Shown here: positions 42,886-52,079 of the stretch, piece by piece
Layout of the letters: each line of letters starts with the position of its first letter
Numbering within the stretch: position 1 is the first letter of the stretch
Origin: CAJMNU01 sp905214855
Lineage (GTDB): Bacteria; Bacillota; Clostridia; Lachnospirales; Lachnospiraceae
Direction: 5' to 3'
DNA length: 64,000 nucleotides
Assembly: GCA_937890595.1 (NCBI GenBank)
Contig: CALADM010000014.1
Location: 71,262 to 135,261 of the forward strand
Translations under genes and position numbers: made by a program
The notes under the pieces: model-generated
What the model was told of the DNA's origin: nothing
Database searches by the model: none
The model's input: only the letters and a program-made list of their open reading frames with translations

Positions 42886-44667
42886 ATGTCAGGATATTTA
42901 TTTGCCCATTTTACGGGCGAAAAAAAGGATGAAGAGCAAGTCTATTTTTCTTTCAGCAAAGATGGATTATTTTGGAAAGATTTAAATGGTGGAAAGCCGG
43001 TTTTGCGTTCTGAGCTTGGTGAAAAGGGAGCGAGAGATCCATTTCTTGTCAAAGATCCAGAAAGAGAAGTATATTATTTGATTGCAACCGATTTAAGGAT
43101 TGAAGCAGGAAAAGGATGGAAGATTGCTCAGGAAGAGGGAAGCAGAAACTTGTTGGTCTGGGAATCCGAGGATTTGGTGCATTGGTCTGAAGAACGGATT
43201 TGTGAAGTTGGTATTCCAGAAGCAGGATGTGTTTGGGCACCAGAAGCAGTATTTGATGAAGATAAAAAAGAATTTCTGGTTTTTTGGGCTTCTAAGGTAA
43301 AGAAAGAAACAGATGAAAAAGGAAAACATCGAATTTATGCTTCTTATACAACGGATTTTAAAGAATTTTCAAAACCATTTTTATTCTTAGAGCGTCCTCA
43401 GGATGTGATCGATACTACCATTATTTATGACAATGGGATATATTATCGCTTTTCAAAGGATGAGACAACAAGCCGTTTGATTTTAGAATGTAGTGAGAAA
43501 CTGACCGGAAACTATGATGAGATTTCGTCTGAATTTTTGAAAGAATTGGAAGGAGTAGAGGGACCGGAATGTTATCGTCTCCCAGATGGAACATGGTGCT
43601 TGATAGCAGATCGTTTTAAAGCAGGAAAAGGATATCTCCCTATTTTATGTAATAGTTTAGAGAATGGAGAATTCACAATAGTAAAAGAGGATGATTTTGA
43701 TTTTGGTATAACTCAAAAGCGCCATGGAGGAGTACTTTCACTGACAGAAGAAGAGGCAGAAAGGGTTTGGAGAGAATTGGGAGAAGATAATCCAGTTTTG
43801 GATGGGCTTTATGCAGATCCAGATTTGGTTAAATTTGGTGATACTTTTTATTTATATCCCACAACAGACGGATTTACAAACTGGACAGGAACAGAATTTT
43901 ATGTTTTTTCTTCTAAAGATGGAATGCATTTTAAAAAGGAAAAGCTGATTTTAGATATTTCCTCAGACGATGTCCCATGGGCTGTGGGATGTGCTTGGGC
44001 ACCATGTATTGCTAAAAAAGGAGATAAATACTATTTCTATTTTTGCGGAAAGAGAGAAGACGGAAAGAGTTGTATTGGAGCAGCAGTTGCCGATTGCCCA
44101 ACGGGTCCGTTTTTAGCACAATCAAAACCACTTGTTACCCCAGAGATGCTGGAGGAATTTCCTTTGAAACCAGCACAGGTGATTGATCCTTCTATTTATC
44201 AGGAGGGAGAAGAGAGTTATCTAGTCTTTGGAAACTGTGAACCATATATTGTGAAATTGGGAGATGATATGTTGCATATCGAGCCAGACACTATGTCACG
44301 GTTAGATGGGGCTTTTGATTTTAGAGAATCTATGATTATTTTAAAGAAAGATGATATATACCATTTTACATGGTCTTGTGATGATACAGGAAGTGAAAAT
44401 TATCATGTAAATTATGGAACATCAGACTCACTAACAGGTCCTATCCATTTTGAGTATCCAATTTTGGAGAAAAATGGAGAAAGCCTTGGAACAGGTCATC
44501 ATTCTATACTAAAACTATCAGAGAACAATGAGTACCGCATTGCATACCATCGATTTGCGACTCCTCTGAAAAAATATAAAGAAGGAAAAGGCTTTCATCG
44601 TGAGGTATGCATTGCGGAACTTAGATTTGGAAAAGATGGCAAGATAGAACCTGTTTGTATTCAGTGA
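42886..44667 (+). CDS. Glycoside hydrolase family 43-type two-propeller protein
   Basis: The 593-residue cytoplasmic protein (no signal peptide) looks like two GH43/32-type five-blade propellers in tandem. The first half has GARDPFLVKDPEREVYYLIA, CVWAPEAVFDE and GPECYRLPDG; the second has GLYADPDLVKFGDTFYLYPT, GCAWAPCIAKKG and QVIDPSIYQEGE. These supply the catalytic aspartates and glutamate of GH43. It probably trims arabinose- or xylose-containing oligosaccharides taken up by the cell. There is no transporter next to it. Confidence 0.88.
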   Translation: MSGYLFAHFTGEKKDEEQVYFSFSKDGLFWKDLNGGKPVLRSELGEKGARDPFLVKDPEREVYYLIATDLRIEAGKGWKIAQEEGSRNLLVWESEDLVHWSEERICEVGIPEAGCVWAPEAVFDEDKKEFLVFWASKVKKETDEKGKHRIYASYTTDFKEFSKPFLFLERPQDVIDTTIIYDNGIYYRFSKDETTSRLILECSEKLTGNYDEISSEFLKELEGVEGPECYRLPDGTWCLIADRFKAGKGYLPILCNSLENGEFTIVKEDDFDFGITQKRHGGVLSLTEEEAERVWRELGEDNPVLDGLYADPDLVKFGDTFYLYPTTDGFTNWTGTEFYVFSSKDGMHFKKEKLILDISSDDVPWAVGCAWAPCIAKKGDKYYFYFCGKREDGKSCIGAAVADCPTGPFLAQSKPLVTPEMLEEFPLKPAQVIDPSIYQEGEESYLVFGNCEPYIVKLGDDMLHIEPDTMSRLDGAFDFRESMIILKKDDIYHFTWSCDDTGSENYHVNYGTSDSLTGPIHFEYPILEKNGESLGTGHHSILKLSENNEYRIAYHRFATPLKKYKEGKGFHREVCIAELRFGKDGKIEPVCIQ

Positions 44668-44699
44668 TCAAATCGAACCAACAATAAAAGATAGTGATT

Positions 44700-45101
44700 C
44701 TAGGCTTTGATGTTAGGTTGTTTTACGAGAGTACGTTTCCAGATTCCTGAATGAGTATAGATCATACCAATAGGAATAGAAGAAAACGGAGCGATCATAC
44801 AAGCCCAATATACACCAGAAAGTCCTCAGAAATGGTTGAACAGGGCAGCTAATACCACACGGACAAGGATACAGTTGGTGAAAGAACTGATCATAACCAT
44901 AGTGGTATGACCTGCACCTGTCATCAATGCATGATAAGTCAGAAAACCAGCATAAAAAATCTGTCCTATAATTTCAATTCTTAAATTCAAAACAGCGGCA
45001 TCAATAACAGAAGGATCATTTGAGAAACAACGAGCAAGAGCAGGAACTCCAATTTCGACTAAAATAATCATACCAATAGAGATACCAACAGCCAGTTTCA
45101 T
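44700..45101 (-). pseudogene. MATE efflux transporter, C-terminal fragment
   Basis: The fragment reads MKLAVGISIGMIILVEIGV, then LTYHALMTGAGHTTMVM and continues to FNHF, meets an in-frame TGA (44826-44828), and goes on in the same frame as GLSGVYWACMIAPFSSIPIG to the natural end. It is the C-terminal quarter of a MATE transporter. Its N-terminal part lies beyond the IS at 46630-47023, and about 170 residues between them are gone. Both the IS and the nonsense codon would abolish function. Confidence 0.8.
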
Positions 45102-45144
45102 AAATTAAATCCTTTCGTTTGCCATAGGCGGAAACCCACTACCT

Positions 45145-45585
45145 TCAGGTGGTGGGAGGAGCCTTGTGAATCTTTAGCCATTGACCCTGACTCTCAATAT
45201 ACTTTTGTATAGTCGCTGACGATACTTCTCCAATACTGCAAGCAAAGTATCCGTCTGACCAAAATATCCTTTTCTTCCAATACTGTTTAGACAGAAACGA
45301 ACCATACTTTTGCCATAGGTGATATGTTGTTTTTTGTTTTATAATCTTAACAATGTAGCAAACCTTATCCGTCGTATCATAACTTATTAAGAAATGCATG
45401 TGGTCTTTGTCTGTTTCCATAGCAATTATTTCGTAGCCACGAGTATTGGCTATATCAAAAATCTTTTGCTTAATATCGTCAGCAATAGAACCTTTTAGTA
45501 GTTGCGTACGATATTTAGTTACAAGAACTATATGTACTTTTAGGCTGTATTTTCGTCTGTTATGACGATTATATCTATTGTCCAT
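45145..45585 (-). CDS. tnpA: IS200/IS605-family transposase TnpA (Y1 HUH)
   Basis: The 146-residue protein has the HUH motif in TDKDHMHFLISYD and the catalytic tyrosine in ATIQKYIESQ, with the usual full length. It should cut and join single-stranded element ends. It appears intact, so the IS may still move or help related ends move. Confidence 0.93.
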   Translation of the reverse strand: MDNRYNRHNRRKYSLKVHIVLVTKYRTQLLKGSIADDIKQKIFDIANTRGYEIIAMETDKDHMHFLISYDTTDKVCYIVKIIKQKTTYHLWQKYGSFLSKQYWKKRIFWSDGYFACSIGEVSSATIQKYIESQGQWLKIHKAPPTT

Positions 45586-45668
45586 AGTTTACCTCTGATA
45601 ATTATTGACTTTCACTAACTGCTATTATATAATGTATCTAGTGAAATATCAATGAAGGGAGTACATCT

Positions 45669-46481
45669 ATGGAACAGATGACTATAACAGCAAAAGTTCA
45701 AATAGTCGCCACTGATACAGATAAAGTTTTGCTTGATGAAACTATGTCTGTTTATCGTGATGCCTGTAATTATGTTTCAGACTATGTATTCCAAACGCAT
45801 GATTTAAAGCAGTTTTCACTTAATAAGGTTTTGTATTCTACTCTAAGAGAAAAATTTGGTCTTAAATCGCAAATGGCTCAGTCCGTTTTGAAAACGGTCA
45901 TTGCAAGATATAGAACTATTCTCGAAAATCAAAATGAGTGGATACAAGCAACCTTCAAGAAACAGAAACGTGCTAACTATTCCAAACTTCGTAAAAAACT
46001 CCAAATGCGACAAACTCCATCTTCAAGGCGAAGATTAAAAGTTATTGGTCATCGAGAAAACCGTTGGATGCAAGATGTTAACCATTGTGTATCAAAGGCA
46101 CTCGTTGAGAACAACCCAAAGCATACACTCTTTGTATTAGAAGATTTGTCGGGTATTCGTAATGCTACAGAGCGTGTCAAAACCAAAGAGCTTTATGTTT
46201 CTGTATCGTGGTCGTTTTATGATTTAGAACAGAAACTAATTTACAAGGCTAAGCAGAATCAGTCTTCTGTAATTAAGGTGGACCCTCATTATACAAGCCA
46301 GTGTTGTCCTATTTGTGGACATACTGAAGAGGTCAACCGTAACAAGAAGATACATTTGTTTACTTGTAAAAACTGTGGCTATAAGTCCAATGATGACCGT
46401 ATAGGAGCTATGAATCTGTATCGTATGGGAATAAATTATCTTGTTGATAGCCAAGTACCTAATACAGTTGTAACAGAGTAA
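45669..46481 (+). CDS. tnpB: TnpB with internal deletion (RuvC-I missing)
   Basis: The protein keeps the TnpB N terminus (VYRDACNYVSDYVFQTH) and C-terminal RuvC-II (LFVLEDLSGIRNAT), the zinc ribbon (CPICG, CKNCG) and RuvC-III (NDDRIGAMNLYRMG). But WIQATFKK runs straight into QKRANYSKLRKKLQ, so about 100 residues, including the end of the wedge domain and the RuvC-I aspartate, are absent. At 270 residues it is well short of the usual 370-400. The deletion is in frame, so a stable protein that binds guide RNA but cannot cut DNA could be made. Confidence 0.9.
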   Translation: MEQMTITAKVQIVATDTDKVLLDETMSVYRDACNYVSDYVFQTHDLKQFSLNKVLYSTLREKFGLKSQMAQSVLKTVIARYRTILENQNEWIQATFKKQKRANYSKLRKKLQMRQTPSSRRRLKVIGHRENRWMQDVNHCVSKALVENNPKHTLFVLEDLSGIRNATERVKTKELYVSVSWSFYDLEQKLIYKAKQNQSSVIKVDPHYTSQCCPICGHTEEVNRNKKIHLFTCKNCGYKSNDDRIGAMNLYRMGINYLVDSQVPNTVVTE

Positions 46482-46489
46482 ACTTTGTT

Positions 46490-46629
46490 ACAAAGGGTGT
46501 TGTCAACCACCCTATGATGTAACGCCACTTTAGATAGCAATATCTATTGGGGTTAAAGGTCGGAGACGTAAGTCGTTAGTACGACTGGGCAGTTACAAGC
46601 CCATGACCTTTAGGTCGTGGGTAGTTGAC
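46490..46629 (+). ncRNA. Right end and probable omegaRNA region of the IS
   Basis: The sequence after tnpB includes CGTTAGTACGACTGGG, a hairpin around TGACCTTTAGGTC and the end TAGTTGAC. In IS605 elements the transcript of tnpB and its right end gives the guide scaffold, with the guide taken from bases just outside the end (here MATE sequence). This is assigned by position and family only. Confidence 0.55.
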
Positions 46630-47023
46630 GGAGAGCTGGAGCATCAAGAAGCAATAGTAATTGTTTGCTGAAAAGAGTAAGAAGGAATGTACATATAAGA
46701 CCGACAAGCCCGCAAAGCCGAAAAAGTGTTTTAACTGCTTCTTTTTGACCGTCTTTGTTTTTAGCGCCAAAGTATTGACCTACCAGAATACTGCCGCCAA
46801 CAGATAAGCCAATGGCAATTTTTGTAACAAGAGTCATAACCTGACTGGAATTATTGATAGCCGATAATCCTACACTTCCAACAGTATGTCCTGCGATCAA
46901 AAGATCAGCAATGCTGTAAATAGACTGAAGAAGATTGGTGGCAATGAGCGGAAGTGCGTATAGAATCAATTGCTTTGTAACATTTCCTTGTGTTAAATCT
47001 TGTACTTTGTTTTTGGTAGACAT
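46630..47023 (-). pseudogene. MATE efflux transporter, N-terminal fragment
   Basis: The fragment starts MSTKNKVQDLTQGNVTKQLI and shows the MATE pattern through YSIADLLIAGHTVGSVGLSA and GGSILVGQYFGAKN to LLLDAPAL. It then enters IS sequence (RQLPTT) and stops. It has a normal AGGAGAAA ribosome-binding site, so a short membrane fragment may still be made, but not a working transporter. Confidence 0.85.
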
Positions 47024-47084
47024 TATTTTCTCCTTTGTATTATCTGTGGATGGGTAGTTACAAGTTCTTTATATTTTCGTAAAA

Positions 47085-47234
47085 TCATTGACATGGTCGA
47101 TAAGTTTTGTATATTGATTCTATATAGTTCCTTAGGGATAGAGCTTTGTGAATAGCCTTAAACTGCCTATAGGAGTTTGCTTTGAAATCATGCTTGAAGC
47201 GTAGTTGTGTTACGATTTTAGACATGGTAATCAT
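47085..47234 (-). CDS. 49-residue unknown frame coupled to the AEC gene
   Basis: A frame starting MITMSKIVTQLRFKHDFKAN overlaps the AEC stop codon as ATGA and ends IYKTYRPCQ. It is basic and rich in Lys, Arg and Tyr. It may be a small downstream gene or a remnant of a mobile element; I cannot place it in a family. No ribosome-binding site is needed if reinitiation occurs. Confidence 0.35.
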   Translation of the reverse strand: MITMSKIVTQLRFKHDFKANSYRQFKAIHKALSLRNYIESIYKTYRPCQ

Positions 47235-48157
47235 AAAACTAGGACAAGCTCCATTATCATACACCATAAAGGAATGGTGATAAGGGAGAGTAAGGTGGAA
47301 AGAAAAACACATTTTACGGCAAAATGAGCATCGCCATCATATTTTGCAGCTAAAATGGCAGTGGTAGTTCCAGCTGGCATTCCGGATAAGACAACAGAAA
47401 CAGCTGTGACAAGCGGATCAAGATGAAGGATCATACCTATACTTAGCACAATGGCTGGAAAAAGGATCAAGCGTATAAAGCAATAATATGCGTTCATTTT
47501 AGAGAAGATAGTTTTAGCATTGATCTCTGATAAAATAACACCTATGATTATCATAGAGAGAGAAGTTGTACATCCACTTAGAGTACGCAATGTTTTCTCA
47601 AAGGAAACAGGAAGGGAAATCTGGGTTATCATAAAAAAAAGACCAATTGCAACCGCAATAATACAGGGATGTGTGATTACTTTTTTAATAACTTCTTTTC
47701 CTTTGGCTTTAGTAAAGCAGGATAAACCAGCTGACCACATAACAGTTCTTTGGGGAATTAGGTAGATAGATGCATAGAGAAGTCCCTGACTTCCATAAAT
47801 ACCTTCTACTAATGGATTTCCCATAAAACCGCCATTAGAACATATGGTAGCATAGCGCAGAACAGGAAGCATACGTTCATTGGCATGAGGATAAAAGTAT
47901 TTCCCAACAAAAGTGGAAAAAAGTTGAATTCCGATAGAAAGCAAAAAGATGACAAAACAGGATGTTAAAATATGAAGATTCATTTCAATAAAAAAAGAGA
48001 CAATGATGTTACAGGGAAGGATCACATGAATGATTAAGTCTGTGATAGATTTGCGACCTTCTTTGGTTATAATGTTTTTTTTGCCAAGAACATAACCAAT
48101 GGCGATTAAAAGAAACATCATGATCTGTAGTTGAAAAAGACTGTTGTACGTTACCAT
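47231..48157 (-). CDS. AEC-family (auxin efflux carrier-type) permease
   Basis: This 308-residue membrane protein has about ten hydrophobic helices in two five-helix halves, with the family's features ILPCNIIVSFF, GGFMGNPLVEGIYG and LSGMPAGTTTAILAAKYDG. Bacterial members carry malate, other organic acids or amino acids. The substrate is not evident. It is preceded by AAAGGATTT and is probably transcribed alone with the short downstream frame. Confidence 0.9.
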   Translation of the reverse strand: MVTYNSLFQLQIMMFLLIAIGYVLGKKNIITKEGRKSITDLIIHVILPCNIIVSFFIEMNLHILTSCFVIFLLSIGIQLFSTFVGKYFYPHANERMLPVLRYATICSNGGFMGNPLVEGIYGSQGLLYASIYLIPQRTVMWSAGLSCFTKAKGKEVIKKVITHPCIIAVAIGLFFMITQISLPVSFEKTLRTLSGCTTSLSMIIIGVILSEINAKTIFSKMNAYYCFIRLILFPAIVLSIGMILHLDPLVTAVSVVLSGMPAGTTTAILAAKYDGDAHFAVKCVFLSTLLSLITIPLWCMIMELVLVL

Positions 48158-48422
48158 TTTTAAATCCTTTCTGAAAAAATAAATTGTTTTAAACTTAAAT
48201 ATCCAACTTCTTAAACAAGTGTATTAGCATCTCATAAATACATTTAGAAGGTTTGGAGTTCATAATCATATTTAAGGATAACACTCAAAATTAAAATCTT
48301 CAATCATTAAAAAGAAAAATATACTGACTCATTCAAGGAGAAATTTTAAGGGATAAATTCCCTGCCTTTAGGAATGGAGAGGGAACATAACGGTCAATAG
48401 AGTATTTAGAAAGGTAATATTT

Positions 48423-49091
48423 ATGAAGATATTATATGAAGACAGTGATATTTTGGTGGTGAAAAAACCAGCAGGAATAGAATCACAGAGCAGCAGAGGA
48501 CTGGAAGCAGATATGGTCAGTATGATTAAAAATTATCTGTATCGTTCACAACGGCAGGGGAAAGAACCTTATGTAGGCGTGATACATAGACTGGATAAAC
48601 CAGTAGGAGGGATTTTGGTTTATGCCAAAACACCAAAAGCAGCAAAAGATCTATCTTCTCAGATTCAAGAAGGAAAGATGGAGAAGAAATACATGGCAGT
48701 GGTTTGTGGAAAACCAGAGCAAGAGCAGGGAAACTATATAGATTATTTATTAAAGGATGGAAAAACAAATACTTCCAGAATTGTGCCAGAAAAAACACAA
48801 GGGGCAAAACGGGCAGAATTATTTTATGAGATCATAAAACAAGGTCAGAAAAATGAAATGGATTTGTTTTTGATATCTATCCTATTAAAAACAGGAAGAC
48901 ATCATCAGATACGAGTACAGTTTGCAGGACATGGAACTCCACTGTTTGGAGATAGAAAATATGGAGGAGAAGGAAGAGAACTGGCTTTATTTGCTTGCCA
49001 ATTATCTTTTTTTCATCCTAAGAGTGGACAAAAAATGGTATTTCATGAAGAACCAGAGGGAGAAGGTTTTGATATTTTTAACATAGGATGA
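48423..49091 (+). CDS. RluA-family RNA pseudouridine synthase
   Basis: The catalytic motif HRLDKPVGGILVYAKT near residue 55 contains the aspartate nucleophile. YEDSDILVVKKPAGIESQ and KTGRHHQIRVQFAGHGTPLFGD complete the RluA fold. There is no S4 domain. At 222 residues it is one of the short RluA-type enzymes; the uridine target is unknown. Confidence 0.92.
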   Translation: MKILYEDSDILVVKKPAGIESQSSRGLEADMVSMIKNYLYRSQRQGKEPYVGVIHRLDKPVGGILVYAKTPKAAKDLSSQIQEGKMEKKYMAVVCGKPEQEQGNYIDYLLKDGKTNTSRIVPEKTQGAKRAELFYEIIKQGQKNEMDLFLISILLKTGRHHQIRVQFAGHGTPLFGDRKYGGEGRELALFACQLSFFHPKSGQKMVFHEEPEGEGFDIFNIG

Positions 49092-49097
49092 GGTAGG

Positions 49098-49874
49098 ATG
49101 AAGATTATGAGGAAAACAGCGATTATAACAGGAGCAAGTCGGGGAATTGGACTTGCGATTGCAAAGAAATTGGGGTTGAATGGGTTTCAGGTAGTCTTAA
49201 TGGCTACAAGACCAGAACAGGAATGTAGAAGTATATTAGATGAACTCTCCAAAGAGGGGATAGATTGGTTGTATGTCAGTGGAGATATCAGCAGACAAGA
49301 GGATAGAGAAAGATTATTAGATGAGACATTACAACATTTTGGAGCAGTTCATGTTTTAGTAAATAACGCAGGGGTTGCTCCTAAAGTAAGACAGGATTTA
49401 TTGGAGATGTCAGAGGAAAGTTTTGACAGAGTCATTACAATCAATACAAAAAGTAATATGTTTTTAACACAACTTGTGGCAAAACAAATGTTAAAGCAAG
49501 ATATAGAGGGCAGAAAAAGAGGAACGATCATTAATATTTCTTCATGTTCAGCAGAAGTTTCTTCAACAGGGAGAGGAGAATATTGTATATCAAAAGCTGG
49601 GGTATCTATGCTGACTAAATTATATGCAGACCGCTTAGCTCCAGAGGGAATTTTGGTTCATGAAGTCCGTCCAGGTGTGATCCGTACAGATATGACAAGT
49701 ACAGTGACTGAAAAATATGATGCTTTGTTTGCATCTGGAGCTTTTCCGATCGCACGTTGGGGAACTCCAGAAGATGTAGCAAATGCAGTTGCTTTTTTTG
49801 CTGGGGATGAATGTTTGTATACAACAGGAAGTTATCTGGATGTGGATGGAGGATTTCATATAAAAAGATTGTAG
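49098..49874 (+). CDS. Short-chain dehydrogenase/reductase
   Basis: The 258-residue SDR has TGASRGIGLAIAKKLG, NNAGVAPKV, the catalytic serine in NISSCSAEV and the Y-x3-K in YCISKAG. It resembles 3-oxoacyl-ACP reductases, but it sits between a pseudouridine synthase and a flavoprotein of the fumarate reductase type, which suggests a role in a small redox or sugar pathway rather than fatty acid synthesis. Substrate unknown. Confidence 0.9.
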   Translation: MKIMRKTAIITGASRGIGLAIAKKLGLNGFQVVLMATRPEQECRSILDELSKEGIDWLYVSGDISRQEDRERLLDETLQHFGAVHVLVNNAGVAPKVRQDLLEMSEESFDRVITINTKSNMFLTQLVAKQMLKQDIEGRKRGTIINISSCSAEVSSTGRGEYCISKAGVSMLTKLYADRLAPEGILVHEVRPGVIRTDMTSTVTEKYDALFASGAFPIARWGTPEDVANAVAFFAGDECLYTTGSYLDVDGGFHIKRL

Positions 49875-49909
49875 GATTGAGAGTTTAGATATTGACAGGG
49901 AGAAATGTG

Positions 49910-51973
49910 ATGAAACAATATGAATATAATACAGTGATCGTGGGAACTGGAGCATCTGGGTGGAATGCAGCGGATTCCTTGTTCCATTTGGGACAGAGTG
50001 ATATTTGTGTTGTAACAGAAGATAGGAATGCGGGAACTTCCAGAAATACAGGCTCAGATAAACAGACTTATTATAAACTGACTCTTTCAGGGGGAGAGGG
50101 AGACAGCGTAAAAGAGATGGCTGAAACATTATTTGCAGGTGGATGTGTGGATGGAGATCTGGCACTGTGTGAAGCTGCATTGTCAGCAAAATGTTTTTTC
50201 AAATTGGTGGATTTGGGTGTTCCATTTCCCAAAAACAGATATGGGGAATATATTGGATATAAAACAGATCATGATCCAAGGCGGCGTGCGACGAGTGCTG
50301 GACCATATACCTCTAAGATTATGACAGAATCTTTGGAAAAATCTGTGATGAGAATGCAGATCCCAGTTTTTGATGGTTATCAGGTTATAAAAATTTTAGT
50401 AAAAAAAGAGAGGATCTACGGTATTCTTTGTTTAGATCGCAGTAAATTGGAAAAGGGTAAAATTGAGTTTGCAGAATTTTTCTGTAAAAATTTGATTTAT
50501 GCAGTTGGAGGACCGGCAGGGATATATGCAGACAGTGTATATCCGAAGGGACATCATGGAGCTACAGGTATGGCTTTGGAGGCAGGAGTACATGGTAAAA
50601 ATGTAACAGAATGGCAATATGGGATAGCCTCTGTAGATCCAAGGTGGAATGTCTCAGGAACTTATATGCAGGCATTGCCAAGAGTATATTCTGTTAGTAA
50701 AAATGGTGAGGACGAGAAAGAATTTTTAACAGAAGCATTTACAAATGATGGAGAGATGCTTACTAATTTGTTTTTGAAGGGATACCAATGGCCATTTGAT
50801 GTCAGAAAGGCAATACAGGGTTCTTCTAGGATTGATTTATTGGTATATAGAGAAACATTAAAAGGAAGAAAAGTATTCTTAGATTATAGAAAAAATCCCA
50901 TGGAAAAAAAAGAACTGAATTATAGTGAGATGGGAGACGAAGCAAGGCAGTATTTGAAACAGGCAGGTGCATGTTTTGGAACTCCAATAGAGCGGCTGCG
51001 GCACATGAACGCCCCAGCTGTTGAATTTTATAAAGATCATGGGATTGATTTAGAAAAAGAACCATTAGAGATCGCTCTTTGTGCACAACATAATAATGGA
51101 GGTCTGGCAGTGGATTCATGGTGGCAGACTAATATCAAAGGTTTTTTTGCAGTAGGAGAAGTAAGTGCGACTCATGGAATTCATAGACCAGGCGGAAGCG
51201 CCCTAAATGCAGGACAGGTAGGGGCTTTTAGAGCGGCAGAATATATTGCAGCGAGAGAGAGAGGAAGACTTTCCGATAAGATACCATTGGAACAACTTGA
51301 AACAATGTTTTCTAAAGAGATTGATGATATGAAAGAAATGGCATATCATGCATTGGAAATAGGTAAGAACAAAGAGCAGATATTAAAAAAGGAAGACAAT
51401 TATAGCGAAGACAATTATAGCGAAGATAATTATAAGAAAGATAGTTATAAAGAGGATAACTATAAAGAGGCAGGAGAATTTTGGGATAAAGCAGCTAGAA
51501 GAATGAGCGATGTGGCAGCTGCGGTCAGAGACAGTCAGATGCTTCAGAAAACTGCTAAAATTTTGGAAAATGAACTCAAGAGATTTTCAAAAAGCGTATA
51601 TGTAAAAAGAGTGGATGATATTTGGAAGATATTTTGTTTGAGAGATGTTTTAATCAGTCAATATGTCTATGTGTGTGCAATGGAAGATTACAAAAAACAT
51701 GGAGGAAAGAGTCGAGGAAGTGCTTTATATACAGATCCTTCAGGAGAGAAATCAATGGAGGAGATGCCAGAAAAATTCCGTTTTGTTTTAGATGAAGGGG
51801 AATTATCTTCTCAAATACAAGAAGTGACATATTACAAAGAAAAGAAAACATGTTCATTTCGGTGGAGAAATGTGAGACAAATTCCAAATGAAGATGATTT
51901 TTTTGAAAATGTCTGGAGACAATATCGTGAAAATCAAAATATTGATGAAGATGATATCTTACGATTCGATTAA
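49910..51973 (+). CDS. FAD-dependent oxidoreductase of the succinate dehydrogenase/fumarate reductase flavoprotein family
   Basis: The 687-residue protein binds FAD through VIVGTGASGWNAADSL near its start, and has HHGATGMALEAG, HNNGGLAVDSWW and GEVSATHGIHRPGGSALNAG, as in L-aspartate oxidase and fumarate reductase flavoproteins. A helical C-terminal region holds a tandem repeat (about residues 495-519). No iron-sulfur or membrane-anchor subunit is next to it. ATG 49910 is used because GGGAGAAATG precedes it and the Rossmann motif is then at the usual distance. Substrate unknown. Confidence 0.85.
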   Translation: MKQYEYNTVIVGTGASGWNAADSLFHLGQSDICVVTEDRNAGTSRNTGSDKQTYYKLTLSGGEGDSVKEMAETLFAGGCVDGDLALCEAALSAKCFFKLVDLGVPFPKNRYGEYIGYKTDHDPRRRATSAGPYTSKIMTESLEKSVMRMQIPVFDGYQVIKILVKKERIYGILCLDRSKLEKGKIEFAEFFCKNLIYAVGGPAGIYADSVYPKGHHGATGMALEAGVHGKNVTEWQYGIASVDPRWNVSGTYMQALPRVYSVSKNGEDEKEFLTEAFTNDGEMLTNLFLKGYQWPFDVRKAIQGSSRIDLLVYRETLKGRKVFLDYRKNPMEKKELNYSEMGDEARQYLKQAGACFGTPIERLRHMNAPAVEFYKDHGIDLEKEPLEIALCAQHNNGGLAVDSWWQTNIKGFFAVGEVSATHGIHRPGGSALNAGQVGAFRAAEYIAARERGRLSDKIPLEQLETMFSKEIDDMKEMAYHALEIGKNKEQILKKEDNYSEDNYSEDNYKKDSYKEDNYKEAGEFWDKAARRMSDVAAAVRDSQMLQKTAKILENELKRFSKSVYVKRVDDIWKIFCLRDVLISQYVYVCAMEDYKKHGGKSRGSALYTDPSGEKSMEEMPEKFRFVLDEGELSSQIQEVTYYKEKKTCSFRWRNVRQIPNEDDFFENVWRQYRENQNIDEDDILRFD
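51392..51466 (+). repeat. In-frame 15-bp minisatellite in the flavoprotein gene
   Basis: Five contiguous 15-base units (GAAGACAATTATAGC twice, then variants) encode EDNYS, EDNYS, EDNYK, KDSYK, EDNYK. The array sits between the FAD-binding domain and the C-terminal helical domain. The first two units are identical at the DNA level, which points to recent duplication. Confidence 0.92.
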
Positions 51974-52079
51974 TTCTGACAGAAAATCAGGTATCTAGTT
52001 GCAATTTTTATAAAGATTGTTGTAATATAGGAACGGAACTTTTGTGTGTAGAGAATCATAGCAATGAGAGGATTATATA

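Larger units (their letters stand above)
45110..46629. mobile_element. IS605-type insertion sequence (tnpA and tnpB divergent)
   Basis: The element has a reverse-strand Y1 transposase gene, a forward tnpB and subterminal hairpins: CCACTACC / GGTGGTGG at about 45135-45155 on the left and CCCATGACC / GGTCGTGGG before TAGTTGAC on the right. The right boundary is set by the MATE frame resuming directly after TTGAC (46629). The left boundary is known only to within about 10 bases. It inserted in the MATE gene. No target duplication is expected for this family. Confidence 0.82.
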
